Shown here piece after piece: positions 46,643 to 58,369 of a DNA stretch of 64,000 bases. The position numbers were made by a program, and so were the translations under genes. Below the pieces are notes generated by a model. It worked only from the letters and a program-made list of their open reading frames with translations, had not been told where the DNA came from and did not search any database. The first letter of the stretch is position 1. Each line of letters opens with the position of its first letter. The stretch spans positions 35,264,631 through 35,328,630 of the forward strand of contig CM023539.1 of assembly GCA_013350335.1 (NCBI GenBank), read 5' to 3'. This DNA comes from Chimonanthus salicifolius. Taxonomy: Eukaryota > Streptophyta > Magnoliopsida > Laurales > Calycanthaceae.

Positions 46643-47526
46643 CGCGGGCTATACAGACACTCGATTTTTCTGCCTCTACACACTCAATTTCAAAAAATCA
46701 GGTAAAATTATCATTCTACCCCTCTGTGCTCTATTATCCGAACGAACCGTCAATTCATTTTCAGTTCGTTCGGATAAATATACTCGTCCGAACAAACTGT
46801 TAGTGTAATTTCTGTTCGTTCGAACGAATATACTCATTCGAATGAACAGATCAGTGTAATTTCAGTTCGTTCGGACGAATTAACTTAGATATGTTCATTT
46901 GTTCGAATGATCAGTTTGGATATCCCTAAAAATAGTATATTCCTTTGATGAGTAAACAATGTGACATGGTAAATGTCAAATAATGTTGGAGTAAATGTGG
47001 TGCACAAGACACACAATGTGACATGGTAAATGTCAAAAAATACTGGAGTAAATGTGGTGCACAGAGAGCTAGTTCTGGAGATACCAAGTATCAGTGAGCA
47101 ATTCCTCAAAGTAATTTTGGCAACTCCTGAAGTATAGGTTATTGGTGTGCTATTTCGGATTCTGTCTTGAAAAAGGAAAGCAGTGACATGTTCACTGGCA
47201 GATCTCAAAGCAAAGCAGCTGAATATGGGGATGCAGCCAAAACATGTGCCAAGTCTGAATAGGACAAACTTGAGAAATATGGGGATGCAGCCAAAACATG
47301 AGCCAAGTCTGAAGATGACAAGCTTGAAGAAGTGAACGAGAAGGCACATTCGTTCGAATGATCCTAAGTGATCATTCGAACGAATGAACATAAGTCCGAA
47401 CGAACTGAAAATGAACTAACAGTTCCTTCGAATGAATATCCACAGAGGGGTAGAATGGTAATTTCACCTAATTTTTTGAAATAGGATGTGTAGAAGCAGA
47501 AAAACCGGGTGTCTACATGGGGCGCC
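46643..47526. mobile_element. Second palindrome-rich foldback element with 8-bp target duplication
   Basis: Flanked by GAAAATTA at 46635-46642 and 47527-47534; unit 1 has the single site GAAGATTA at 40919-40926. The inverted ends agree over about 85 bp: TAGACACCCGGTTTTTCTGC against CAGACACTCGATTTTTCTGC, then ACACAYYC, TTTCAAAAAATYAGGTRAAA and ATTCTACCCCTCTGTG. Inside each end are TTCGTTCGAACGAA-type palindromes. The centre has two tandem duplications (57-bp period from 46957, 54-bp period from 47227). No transposase is present. It shares the CTGCCTCTACACAC and TCAGGTRAAATTA subterminal motifs with the 42896 element. Confidence 0.88.
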
Positions 47527-48157
47527 GAAAATTATTACTATAATTTCAATTTCCCGCGTTAAGATATGTTAATTTAGACTATAATTAATTCTAATGAAAT
47601 AATTTAGAATTTGAGAGACTATGCATATTTCTCTATTAAGAAATTAGAATCATGAGTTATATATTAAGAAATTAAGACATTGATATATCCGTCACGAATC
47701 ATTGATGTAGTCTATAAATTTAGATCTTATTCAGTGCAATAATATAATGATTATTATTTTTTCTCTTATTTTCTACCATGGTATCAAATGTTATCCACTT
47801 AATGAATTTTCCTTAAAAAACCTAAAAAATACATTAATATTAGTGGGCATTTAAACAGTTGTGGTTTATTTGGGTTGAGTTTTTTGGATATTGATATTTA
47901 CACTATCAAATTTACTCATAGTACAAACTTTCTCATTTGGATATTGATATTTACACTATCAAATTTACTCATAGTACACAACTTTCTCATTTTTCTAACT
48001 TTACCCTCACATGAGAGAGACCAGAAAGAGTTTCTTACCACTTTTTTCAAACTTTGTATTTTATTACACTAAATTGATATTATTTTTTTTTAATTACGTG
48101 TAGGAAACCGCGGAATACTCAACATAAAATCTCTACGGGTGATCTCACTATCTCACA

Positions 48158-48235
48158 TGGGTGTAGCTCAACTGGTTATCTTCCGCCTCAGCACACGGGA
48201 GATTGCGCGAGCCCACATGACCTAACTTTCTGAAT
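48158..48235 (+). repeat. tRNA-like sequence, unit 2
   Basis: Paralogue of 41466-41545 (TGTAGCTCAACTGGTTATC), with the B box shortened by deletion (GATTGCGCGAGCCC). Not a functional tRNA. Confidence 0.5.
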
Positions 48236-49237
48236 TGATATTATAAAGTCATAAATATCATTATTTCAAATTTATTAATAATTATTTCAATTTTTAAATA
48301 TCATTTTTACTTGTATTTTTATTCATCATTTTTTTAAAATATTATATTTTCGGTATTATCCTGATAGTATTCCCTTAAAGTTTTCAAATTTTAAAAAAAT
48401 TTCAATATTATCATTAGTCAATAAAAGTTGTGGACGCCATGTATCCACGTGGTTCCACTCCACTGGATAAGCCGCCTCCCTTCGGCCGTTGGCATAATTG
48501 AAAATCTATTTGACAATTTGGCATGAACGCCCAATGCCACGAACAAGTCAGTGGACTTGCATGCTACTTCTTAATTTTAGAGAAACTTCCTTCAAGGACT
48601 ACACCCGATTGCTATTTATCATTTTGTCAATGAAAGAACGGATACACATGGCCCACCTGCAGTGGGCCCATTTCTTAAAGTGGGTCATATGATTCTGTCT
48701 GTTGTGGCCATAATTAATTAATCTCGATCCAAAATTAATCATTGAAAATTTTGAAACCAATCAATCAATCAAATGATAATAGAGAAATTATCCACAATAA
48801 TATTAAGAATCATATCAAATCAAATAGTATAATCTTCTCGAATTTATGCTCAAAGTCTGAGATTTACAATGTTAATGAGAAAATAATAATTTCTAAAAAT
48901 ACCCAAAATAAAACTGTCGCAAATCAAACCTTGAGAGACAAGCTCCTATTCTTGTCTTTGAGATAAAATAGGACTTTTTTTTTCTTATTCTTCTCTTTTA
49001 TCTTCTTTCACGTCGGCTGGAACCACGACACTGTCAACGTTTACTTTGTCTAACTTTTCTAGAACGTCAAGTCCACTTTTGCAATTCCTCCTTTTTCATA
49101 CTAGAACAACTTTCGATTGAAGTCTGCAAATTGTTCACAGCCATTCCTTTGAAATCAAAACTCACAAAGCTTCCGTGTTTGATTCATTTTGGAAGTTGTA
49201 GAAACTAAGCCAGATGGTTCACCCCTCATGATTTTCA

Positions 49238-49245
49238 TATATAAG
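49238..49245 (+). promoter_or_regulatory. TATA box of the P450 gene
   Basis: TATATAAG, 88 bases before the ATG at 49326, consistent with a leader of about 55 nt. Confidence 0.7.
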
Positions 49246-49325
49246 TACTAGGACCAAGCAATTGGGGAAGACCCACTTGCATTTGATTGTCAATCACTTC
49301 AAAAGCATAGAAAGTTCGAAGAAAC

Positions 49326-52300
49326 ATGGAAGATATTCTCGTTGCATTGCTGACAGTCTCATCTCTTTTGCTGTCTGTATGGATTGTGAGGTTAGTGAAT
49401 TGGATATGGTGGAAACCCAAGAAGCTGGAGGAGGAACTGAGGAAGCAAGGCTTCAGTGGTCCTCCATATAGACTACTATATGGAAGCTTCAAGGAGAACA
49501 AGAAACTGGTGGAGGAAGCATGGTCCAAGCCCATGGATCTAAACCATCGGATTGTCACCCGCGTTAATCCGCTTCTTGATAAGACTGTGAAAATCTATGG
49601 TAAATAGTAACAATTTTAATTTAATATTTTTTTTTTATTGCTGCTTTCCTCCTTTTAGTTCCTTTCTTGAAGCAACATCTTGAATGAACATTCTATTGAT
49701 AAGTGCTTCCTTTCTTTCTGATCCTTTGCAACGGGTGATCGGATGAACCGTATTAAGACAAGGTCATCTAGCAGTTGCTAAGTGTGTCATTATTGGAAGC
49801 AAAAGGTTGTACATTTGATTCTTATGAGGGTTATATAGCAATTGGCTCATAGAAAATAATTGTCAAATCGAATTATAAGTGCCAACTCCCGACAATGTAA
49901 TAAGCGTCATGATGATGTTGGCGATGATCATGGTAAAAAGTGTATCTTAGTTTACTAAAGTCAGATTCTTCAGAGAGTGATGGGCATCTTCCAAGATAAA
50001 AATGGCCTGATTTTCTGATATTTAGCTTAGTGGATACTAAAATATTGTGAGATTTAAAATGCAGGAAAGATGTCAATGACCTGGTTTGGAACAATTCCTA
50101 GAGTAAATATCATGGATCCTGAGCTGGTGAAGGAAATCCTGTCTAACAAGTTTGGTCACTTTGAGAAGGCTAAACAGCACCCTCTATCTAAATCTTTATC
50201 AAAAGGCTTTGCTACCATTGGAGGGGAGAAATGGGCCAAACGCAGGAGGCTTGTTTCTCCTGCCTTTCATGTGGAGAAGCTTAAGGTAATTCTCTCTGCT
50301 CTCATCTCTGTGGAAATTTCATATACAAGGGTGAACTTGTCGTGCCAAAAATTACAGTAGCTTGAATATTTTGCCAGAATGAGAGAGTATCACTCCCACA
50401 ATCCTTTTTTTTCTTTTGTGGAAATAGATATGTATCAAATAGGGTACCATTTCTTTGCCTTTTCACCCAAAATTATTATTAAAGCAGAACAATTCTGCTG
50501 TGCAGAGAATCAAAGCACGACCTTTGTATCTAATATGGTTTCTTATCCGAGTCCTGCTGCCTTTGCAATGGAAAAGAAGAATCCCCATTCCCCTAAAATA
50601 GTCAAGTTCATCATTAACTCTGTATGTGAACAGTAAAAATATTTTGAGCATATTTGAAATGGGAAAGAAGGATAGTACATTGCCCTCTGTTTCATCAGCT
50701 TGATTTATTTACGGGGCCAAATTTGTAGTTAGAAACATTTTGAAGTAACATCTAATTTCAAGGTGATAACCCTCTAATTTTGCATTGCTGTTGATTACAG
50801 AGGATGTTGCCTGCATTTTCTACTAGCTGTAGTGAGATGGTGGAGAGATGGGAAAAATTACTTGGATCGAAAGAGTCCTATGAATTGGATGTGTGGCCAG
50901 AACTTCAGAGTCTTACAGCAGATGTGATCTCCCGAGCAGCATTCGGCAGTAGTTACAGCGAAGGGAAGCGGATATTCCAACTACAGTCAGAATTATCTCT
51001 ACTCATTGCCAAAGCTATACAGAATTTATACATACCAGGTTACAGGTGCAATTCTCTTGATATAAAGTTTTACTTGGATTGTGTTTTTTTTTTTTCCACT
51101 AAGGGACTACTAACTGCAAGGACTAGATGAAAGGAAGGGAAAGAATATATTGCATGGTCAATTAAGAATTTACAATTGGAAAGTCATGAACAGGTTCTAA
51201 TATGCATTGCCCTCATAATGAAACTTCTGCAATTCCACTAAATTTCCTTTTCTTTTCTTCTTAAAGATCAGTTCAAATATCCAATATCATGTACAAATCC
51301 TATATTTGCAGTAGTTTGATAAAGTGAAGAAGAAGATTATGATGATGATGAAGAAGAAAAGCAATCATGTGGAATTAATGTTGGTGTAATTTTTACACTG
51401 TTCTCCCTACATCATTTTTGTGCAGGTTTCTCCCCACAAAAGACAATATTAGAAGAAAGGAAGTGGAGAAAGAGGTGAATGTTCTTCTGAAGGGCATAAT
51501 CAAGAAGAGAGAAAAGGCCATCGAAATGGGAGCTTCTAATGACGACTTACTGGGTTTATTACTAAAGGCCAGTAATGACACAGACAAACATGGAAAGAAA
51601 GCAGTCATTGGATTGACAAATGAAGAAATAATAGAGGAATGCAAGTTATTTTACTTTGCTGGACATGAAACCACATCAATGTTACTGACATGGACCATGG
51701 TTGTCTTGAGTGTGCATCCAAGTTGGCAAGGTCGAGCAAGGGAAGAGGTTTTGCAGGTGTTTGGAAAAAATCCACCAGATTTTGATGCCTTGAGCCATTT
51801 AAAGATTGTAAGTTTCACTTCCCATTTAGTGTTAGGATCTATGACAATTTACAATTTTTGAACTCAATTCTATGCACGAAGACTAAGATCAGAGTCTAAC
51901 TCATTGTGAAAAAATCAATATATTTTCTAATATCTCTTGCATTACAGGTGCCAATGGTTTTGTATGAGGTTCTTAGACTGTACGGTGGTTTAGTTCTTGT
52001 TCGACAAACATACAAAAGAATGAAACTGGGGAAATTCTCAATTCCAGAAGGAGTCCAGGTAGCCCTTCCAAATCTCCTTATTCATCGTGACCCAGAACTA
52101 TGGGGAGATGATGCAGATGAATTCAACCCAGAGAGATTTTCTGGAGGCCTATCACATGCATCAAAGCATCAAATGGCATTCTTCCCCTTCGGTGCGGGGC
52201 CAAGGATTTGCATTGGCCAAAATTTTGCATTGATAGAAGCAAAGATGGCTCTGACCATGATTCTACAACACTTTTCATTTGAGCTCTCTCCTTCATATGT

Positions 52301-52370
52301 TCATGCTCCAAGAAGTGTTATTACCACACAACCACAACATGGAGCTCAACTCATTCTTCATAAAATCTGA
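49326..52370 (+). CDS. CYP72A: Cytochrome P450, CYP72A-type, five exons
   Basis: A membrane-anchored ER monooxygenase; CYP72A members typically oxidise terpenoids, including triterpenes and secologanin-type substrates. Exons: 49326-49599, 50065-50285, 50801-51045, 51426-51807, 51948-52370, all GT..AG with matching phases, giving 514 aa. The N-terminal anchor is [20 protein letters not shown]. The CYP72 signature [19 protein letters not shown] follows. Other motifs: C-helix [14 protein letters not shown]-helix AGHETT (~325-330), ExxR as EVLR (~381-384), NPERF, and heme-binding [12 protein letters not shown] with Cys ~462. The C-terminus [10 protein letters not shown] is typical of the family. 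Odd points: RLYGG follows ExxR where CYP72A usually has RLYPP, and the J-K region reads KIVPMVLYE. The substrate cannot be inferred. No stops or shifts, so it is likely functional. The tandem duplication ends ~125 bp before its TATA box. Confidence 0.94.
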
Positions 52371-52460
52371 AGAATGAAGCTTATTCTTTAATCGTCCATG
52401 AAAATAATGATCACAAGGGACAGGTAGCCTTGCACTGAGCTAGAGAGCAGAGATTACTCT

Positions 52461-52466
52461 AATAAA
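52461..52466 (+). terminator. Candidate polyadenylation signal of the P450 gene
   Basis: AATAAA 91 bases after the stop codon. Confidence 0.45.
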
Positions 52467-52566
52467 CAGAGATTACAGAATCATTGTTCTTCAATGTTTT
52501 TTAGTGTTCTAAACAACACGTCTTTAGTATCATGTTATTAGAAAGAAATATTGATGTAACGTGTTT

Positions 52567-53400
52567 GTATTGCATTCAACCAGTGCTTATATTTAGAGTC
52601 ATGAATACAAACTAAATTCAGGACTGTCTTCTTAACCTTAGTTTTGAGGTAACCTTGGATTCCAAAGTTCATTATGAAGATAGATGGGAGGATTTCATGT
52701 GGAGTGACCCAGTCCCATATAAGTCCTTAATTTTTTCCCCTCACAACCGATGTAGGACTAGCATTTGCACCCCAACATTCCATTTTTTGTTCTACTTGAA
52801 CTTTTAATTTCAAATTTTATGGGTTATTCTCACCTAATTTCGTGGGGAACTTCTATGTATGAGTTAAATGGAATCTTTGATTGCTTGAAGATAACCAAGC
52901 AACTCACCCCCCTATCTAGCCATTCATGAAGACACTTTACAACAGATGATGAATTTGAAGTGTCTGGCAAAAGGTATAAATTCCTTCTTCCTCCTCGAGA
53001 AAGGGAGATTCAAAACAAAAGGAGAGAATGAGAGTTATTGCGAGGCATCTTGTACTTTAGAATAAGTGCTTGAAAGTGTATAAGAGGAATAGGGATTCAT
53101 TTTTCCGTCTGAATTGTTTGTAATCAATGACAATCACCTGGTGAATAGAATTGGGATTTCCTTCCCTTCTTCTTTATTGATTTCTTTCTTGTCTTTCCTT
53201 ATCTCTTCTTGCATTAGACCAAACCGAACGGGATTTTGTTCCAAGAGGAAGGTTGTGGAGTTGGAACCCAACTCAAGGGAGGTTATTCTGCTTTCTATGA
53301 TAGAATATTTACTTAATGGGATCGAGTATTTGGGCATGGAAACAACCAATTTCACATTCTCAGATTTACAACTTATTATACCCAATCAAACATGATTTCA
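52567..53400. other. Intergenic region with LTR-like scrap
   Basis: No gene is present. About 52695-52785 (CCAGTCCCATATAAGTCC, TTTTTCCCCTCACAACCGAT) is the complement of a sequence type common in plant TRIM or small LTR elements (…CACATCGGTTGTGAGGGG…). Short open frames on both strands at 53114-53395 overlap and look like chance. Confidence 0.45.
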
Positions 53401-54344
53401 ATCCATATACATTAATCCACAAGATCTGAATCAAATGGTGTTTTACAAAATTATAAACATTAGGCGGAAATAACATCATAATGTAAATCAGGTGTACCTG
53501 AATCCATTAGCAAAGGTTATCTCTTTGTTCCCTTTCAATCAGTCTTCTCTGTGTGTTCTCCTCCTCGATGCAACCACGTGCAAATAGATCCAGAAGCCTG
53601 CAACACACACGATCCAAGAGAAGAAGCAAGTATGTATTGTGATGTACCTTGAGTATCTCTCTCCTCCTCTTCCTTAGTCTCTTGCTGTCTTTTTCCTTAG
53701 GTGATGGATTGACCCAATGCTGAGAGAAAACCTTAGGAGTAGAGAGGAGGAACATTGGCAGTTTCAAACACATTAAGCTCTCTTCCAATCAAAGAGGGTA
53801 ACTGACCCATTACTTCTCTTAGTCGTTACATGCAGAGGTATGAATGTGAGTCCCTTCATTACAAATTCAAATGGTGTGGGCCACCATTATGAGAACCGCT
53901 TCATCTTACATTCTCCCACTTGGCCCACACCATTATCATCATTGAATCTAAAACAAGGTTAAAATTAGGCGCACGCATAATTCACATTCAAATAATCATA
54001 ATACGGTTATCATCATAATGTTAATACTAAAATACCCACAAATGCAAGCAATGGCGGTTGCACATTATCTTGTCCAACATGGTCACTTCCATCACTACAA
54101 CATAAGTGACCCATTTAGCATAAGCCTTAAGTGAGAAATTTTATAATGGTCGACATAAGTGTTTTAATACAAAGACTACTACTGTTAGTGATAAACAATC
54201 ACACATAATGTATACAAATAAAATAAGATAAACAGGAATAACAATATCAGAAGCACTGTCATGAGTACTCAAGTGTCGTATATCATATAAATATATAAAG
54301 CAGTCCACAAAATACATTAATAACATCAAATACATCAAGATGAG
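53400..54344 (-). repeat. Probable 3' non-coding end or LTR of the copia element
   Basis: Lies immediately downstream, in minus sense, of the RNase H end. It contains CCCACTTGGCCCACACCATT and similar non-coding sequence but no identified second LTR in the window, so borders are unknown. Confidence 0.4.
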
Positions 54345-55973
54345 TTACGTTCAAGACCCATTTTACTGGCATGTTCTTTAAAGGTCTTTATAGGTAACCC
54401 TTTTGTCAACGGATCTACTATCATGAGCTGAGTGTTGATATGCTCAATAGACACAATCTATTTCTAAACCTCTTCTTTTACAACAAAATACTTCAGTTCC
54501 ATGTGTTTCAATCCATTGGAGTACTTCTCGTTCTTTGAGAAGAAAACTACTGCGGTGTTATCACAATATATTCTCAGTGGCCTGGCAATGTTGTTGACAA
54601 TCCCTAGTTCTGAGATAGAGTTTCGCAGCCACATTCCTTGAACAGTGGCCTCATAACACGCCACAAATTCTGCTTCCATAGTGGATGTAGCAGTGATAGT
54701 TTGTTTGGTGCTTTTTCCAAGAAATTGCTCCTATAGCCATCATAACAAGTAGTCAAACGTTGACTTGCTGCTGTCAACGCATCCACCAAAATCTGAATCC
54801 AAGTAGCCAATGACTTCGAGATTCAGATCTCCTATATGTGAGCATGAAGACTTTGGTACCTTGTAAGTATCTCATAACTTTTTTTGCAGCTTTCCAGTAA
54901 TCTTATCTAGGATTACTTTGATAGCTGCCCAACATACCTACGGCAAGCTGATGTCTGGTCTGGTGTAGGTTTATGCATACATGAGACTATCTACTGCTGA
55001 AGCATAAGACATTTCATCCATCTATTTTCTTTTTAGTTCATTCTACGGACATTGCATTAGATTGAATTTGTCTCCCTTTTGAATAGGGGCATCCTGAGAG
55101 GAACAGTTTTGCATTCTGAATCTCTCCAATATTCTTTCTATATAGCCTTTCTGAGACGGTCCTAAAATCTCACATGTTCTGTCATGGAATATTTCTATTC
55201 CAATTATGTAGGCGGCCTCTCCCATATCTTTCATTTCAAACTGAGTAGAGAGAAACTCCTTAGTTTCAAACATCATACCAAGATTATTAGTGGCAAGCAA
55301 GATATAGTCAACGTACAATATCAAGAAGATATATTTTCTCCCACTAACCTTCAGGTATATACACCGATCAACGGTGTTTTCCTTAAAACCAAAGGAAATA
55401 ACGGTATCATTGAACTTAAGATACCATTGCGGGGAGGCTTACTTCAGACCATAAATCGATTTCTTAAGTGTGTATGCCATGTGTTCCTTTCTCTCTATGG
55501 CAAAACTCTTAGGTTGATCCATACACATCTTCATCTAGATTACCATTCAAAAATGCAGTTTTAACATCCATTTGGTGCAACTCCAAATCATAATAAGCCA
55601 CGAGAGCCATAACTATTCTGAAAGAGTCCTTCCTGGATACATGAGATAAAGTCTCTTTATAATCAATGTCATTCTTCTGAGTGAAACCCTTGGCCACAAG
55701 TCTGGATTTATACCGTTCGATATTGCCGTTTGAGTCTCGTTTAGTCTTAAAGACCCATTTACATCCGAGTTTCTTGTATCCTTGGAGCAATTTTATTAAA
55801 TCCCAAACTTCATTCTGGTCTATGGAGTTTAACTCATCTTTTATAGCATCTATCTATTTATCAAAATTTTCACATCTTATGGCTTCTTCGTAAGTGATTG
55901 GATCTTTAACAGTCCCCAAATCATAATCCGATTCTTGTATGCAAACCACATAATCGTTCGAAATAGCAGGTCT
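54345..55973 (-). pseudogene. Ty1/copia reverse transcriptase and RNase H segment
   Basis: Minus strand, from 55973 down: EELNS-type linker; RT start LGCKWVFKTKRDSNGNIERY and KSRLVAKGFTQ; HQMDVKTAFLNGNL; then ILYVDYILLATNN, where the catalytic YVDD reads YVDY; then RNase H with MEAEFVACYEATVQGMWLRN and YCDNTAVV; the end DPLTKGLPIKTFKEHASKMG lies near 54345. Several stops and frameshifts separate these blocks. It is the 3' half of the element whose 5' half resumes at 60063. Confidence 0.92.
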
Positions 55974-56288
55974 TGTAACGACCCGACCCGATTTTTCGTC
56001 TTTTTTGGAAAGGTTCATAGATATTCATATCGGATTGGGAGTTTTGGTAGCAGTAGAGGGAGTGTAGGCTCCAAGGTGGGCCCCAGTTTGCCCGGTTTCG
56101 AGCTCGGGAGCTCGGAGGGCATTTCGGTAATTTTAGCTTATTTAAATATTTTTCATGCACAAATAATTGGAAAACACAGTTTAATTGTTTTTATTAAAAA
56201 TAAATTTTTCCATGACTTTGAAGACATTAGAATTTTTTTTTTTTTTTAAAAAAAAAAAGGAACCAAAACCCAAACCCTAGCTCCCTCA

Positions 56289-56296
56289 TATATAAA
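56289..56296 (+). promoter_or_regulatory. TATA box of the solo LTR
   Basis: TATATAAA, followed about 30-170 bases later by a CT-rich, CCCTAG-containing leader, as expected for an LTR promoter in + orientation. Confidence 0.5.
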
Positions 56297-58020
56297 CTCT
56301 CTTCATCTCCTTCCCTCCCATCTTTGCAAACCCTAGCCCTAGAAGAGTAGCCGCCACCCCTTCATGGAGGCTCCCTTGCCGCCCATCTCTCTTTCTCTCT
56401 CTCTCTCTCTACTCTCTTCCCTCTCTTCTCATCTTCTCTTTTCCCTCTTGGAAACCCTAGAGCTGCCGCCCCTCCTTGGAAGCCCTAGCCATGCCGCCGC
56501 CGTTGTTCTCTAAACTCTCTTCTTCCTTCTCCTTAGCCACGGTTGAAGACCCCTTTGCCACCACCGTCTCTCTCTCTCTCTCCCTCTCTCTTTCGGTTCT
56601 CTTCCCTCTCATCCTCTTCATCTTCTTCTCCTCTTTTCTTTCTTCTCTATTCACAGCTCCTCTTGGTCGAAAACCCCAACTCCCCAACCCGCCGCCACCA
56701 GCATCCTTTCGCCGTCTCTCTTTCTCCTCCTCTTCCTCTTCCTTTCTCATACCTTAGAAACCCTAATCCCTAAAACCCTTTGCCCTTCTCAAGCCCAGCA
56801 GGCCTGACCCAATCCGACCCAAGCCCAGTTTCTCATCTCAGCGGTCAAGCCCAGCCCATTTCAAACTCGGCCCATTATAGGCCCGTTTTGGGCCCAACTC
56901 AAGCTCATACCAGGCCCATTTTGGGGTTGCTTCTATAGTATTTCTGGCCCACTTTGGGAGTGTTTCTGGACTGTTTGAAAGCCCGTTTCCAGCCAGATTT
57001 GTGGGACCATCCTAGTTTTGCGAGACCGTCCCAATTTCTCAAGCCCGATAGTCCGTGCATCTGCTCCTTCAACTCTGCAGCTTGTTTTATCACTTGGATT
57101 TCGAAAGCACGCACACAGGTGAGGGAACTCATCACATTTGTTTTAGCATACATGATTTGCATATATATATTTCCTATAACTACTTGGGCATGGAGTACGA
57201 GGAATGAGACCTTTATGGATTACGAGCCACTCGGTAAGGGAACCGTTTTGATAAATGTGGCAAAGGCTCATTCCAGTGTACTCGTGTCATACTGCTTGTG
57301 ATGGCATGTTCGTTAGTATTTTGATAACATGTCAGTTGATTAATATGGTAGTGTGCGTTGTGTGATAACATGTTTATTTGATTATGTGATTACATGTTGA
57401 GTTACCAAATGTTATAACATGTTGAGCTTGACAATGTGATAATATGCTGGATGGACTGTGAAGTATCATGATATGTATAACCTGTGGTAAGAAATGATAT
57501 GCTTTAGATAATAACATGTTACATGTTTGTTTGATAACATGCAATTGATGGTAGTATATAATACTGATGATTATGTGATACGCCATGTTAATAGCATGCT
57601 TAGAGATAACGGTGCATACATGTAACTAGTATACATAGAAAGTCGGTGGAGTATAGGTACTAGGCAACATCAGGATCTAGAGACTCTCCCTAGCTTGTCG
57701 GGTAGTTAGGGTCGGGATGTTGTGTGGGACTGCGCAGTGGACGCGTGGTTGGGATGTTGACTCCCTTGTGAAAGGAAATGGGTAGTTGTACCCCCTTGCA
57801 TGAACCAAATGGTCGGTCCGTCTTGTGTTTCTCAGATACACCTATGAGAGAGGTGTAATCTGATTTAGAGAACAAGGTGTCCGGGAGTCCCAGATAAGGA
57901 CTAATTGGGAGGTAGTTATGTTAGCCCTAGAGAGACCGTCGGGTTGAATGTTGGTTCACTCAGGGTAGTCTTGGAGGCCCCTACAGTCATGGTACCCGAG
58001 TGCGGGGTGGACGAGGCATT

Positions 58021-58360
58021 CCCGGATGACCGAGTAGGCTAAGGAGGTGCTCCCCCGCTCACTGATTAGAGGGATGATGCGGTGAGAGACAGCTCCCGCT
58101 AGTATGACTTGTTATCCCCGGATGACCGAGTAGGCTAAGGAGGTGCTCGCCCACTCATTGGTCAAGGGATGATGCAGTGAGGGACAGCTCCCGCTAGTAT
58201 GACTTGTGATCCCGGGATAATCGAGTAGGCTGAGGAGGTGCTCACATGCTCATTGGTCGAGGGATGATGCGGTGAGGAACAACTCCCGCTAATATGGTTG
58301 TGATTCCCCGGATGACCGAGTAGGCTGAGGATGTGTTCGTCCGCTCGTTAATCGAGGGAT
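58021..58360 (+). repeat. ~95-bp minisatellite, about 3.6 copies
   Basis: Units start CCCGGATGACCGAGTAGGCT at 58021, 58117, 58211 and 58307 (spacing 96, 94, 96). Each contains GGGATGATGCGGTGAG and CTCCCGCTAGTATG. Confidence 0.95.
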
Positions 58361-58369
58361 GGTGGGTGT

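Larger units (their letters stand above)
42479..49113 (+). repeat. Tandem duplication upstream of the P450, unit 2
   Basis: Head-to-tail copy of unit 1, enlarged to about 6.6 kb mainly by the elements at 42896-44941 and 46643-47526 and by repeats at 45115-46340. It ends at CATACTAGAACAACTTTCG, about 125 bases before the P450 TATA box, so the duplicated DNA reaches into the P450 upstream region. The junction shows TTGA microhomology. Confidence 0.88.

Noticed and set aside
46885..47391. 168-codon minus-strand open frame in the second foldback element
   Set aside because: It runs through the palindromic end and the tandem duplications of the element; hydrophobic low-quality translation with no recognisable domain.
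56457..56757. Opposed open frames of about 95 codons in the CT-rich part of the solo LTR
   Set aside because: Simple CT/GA-rich sequence lacks stops on both strands; translations are low-complexity.
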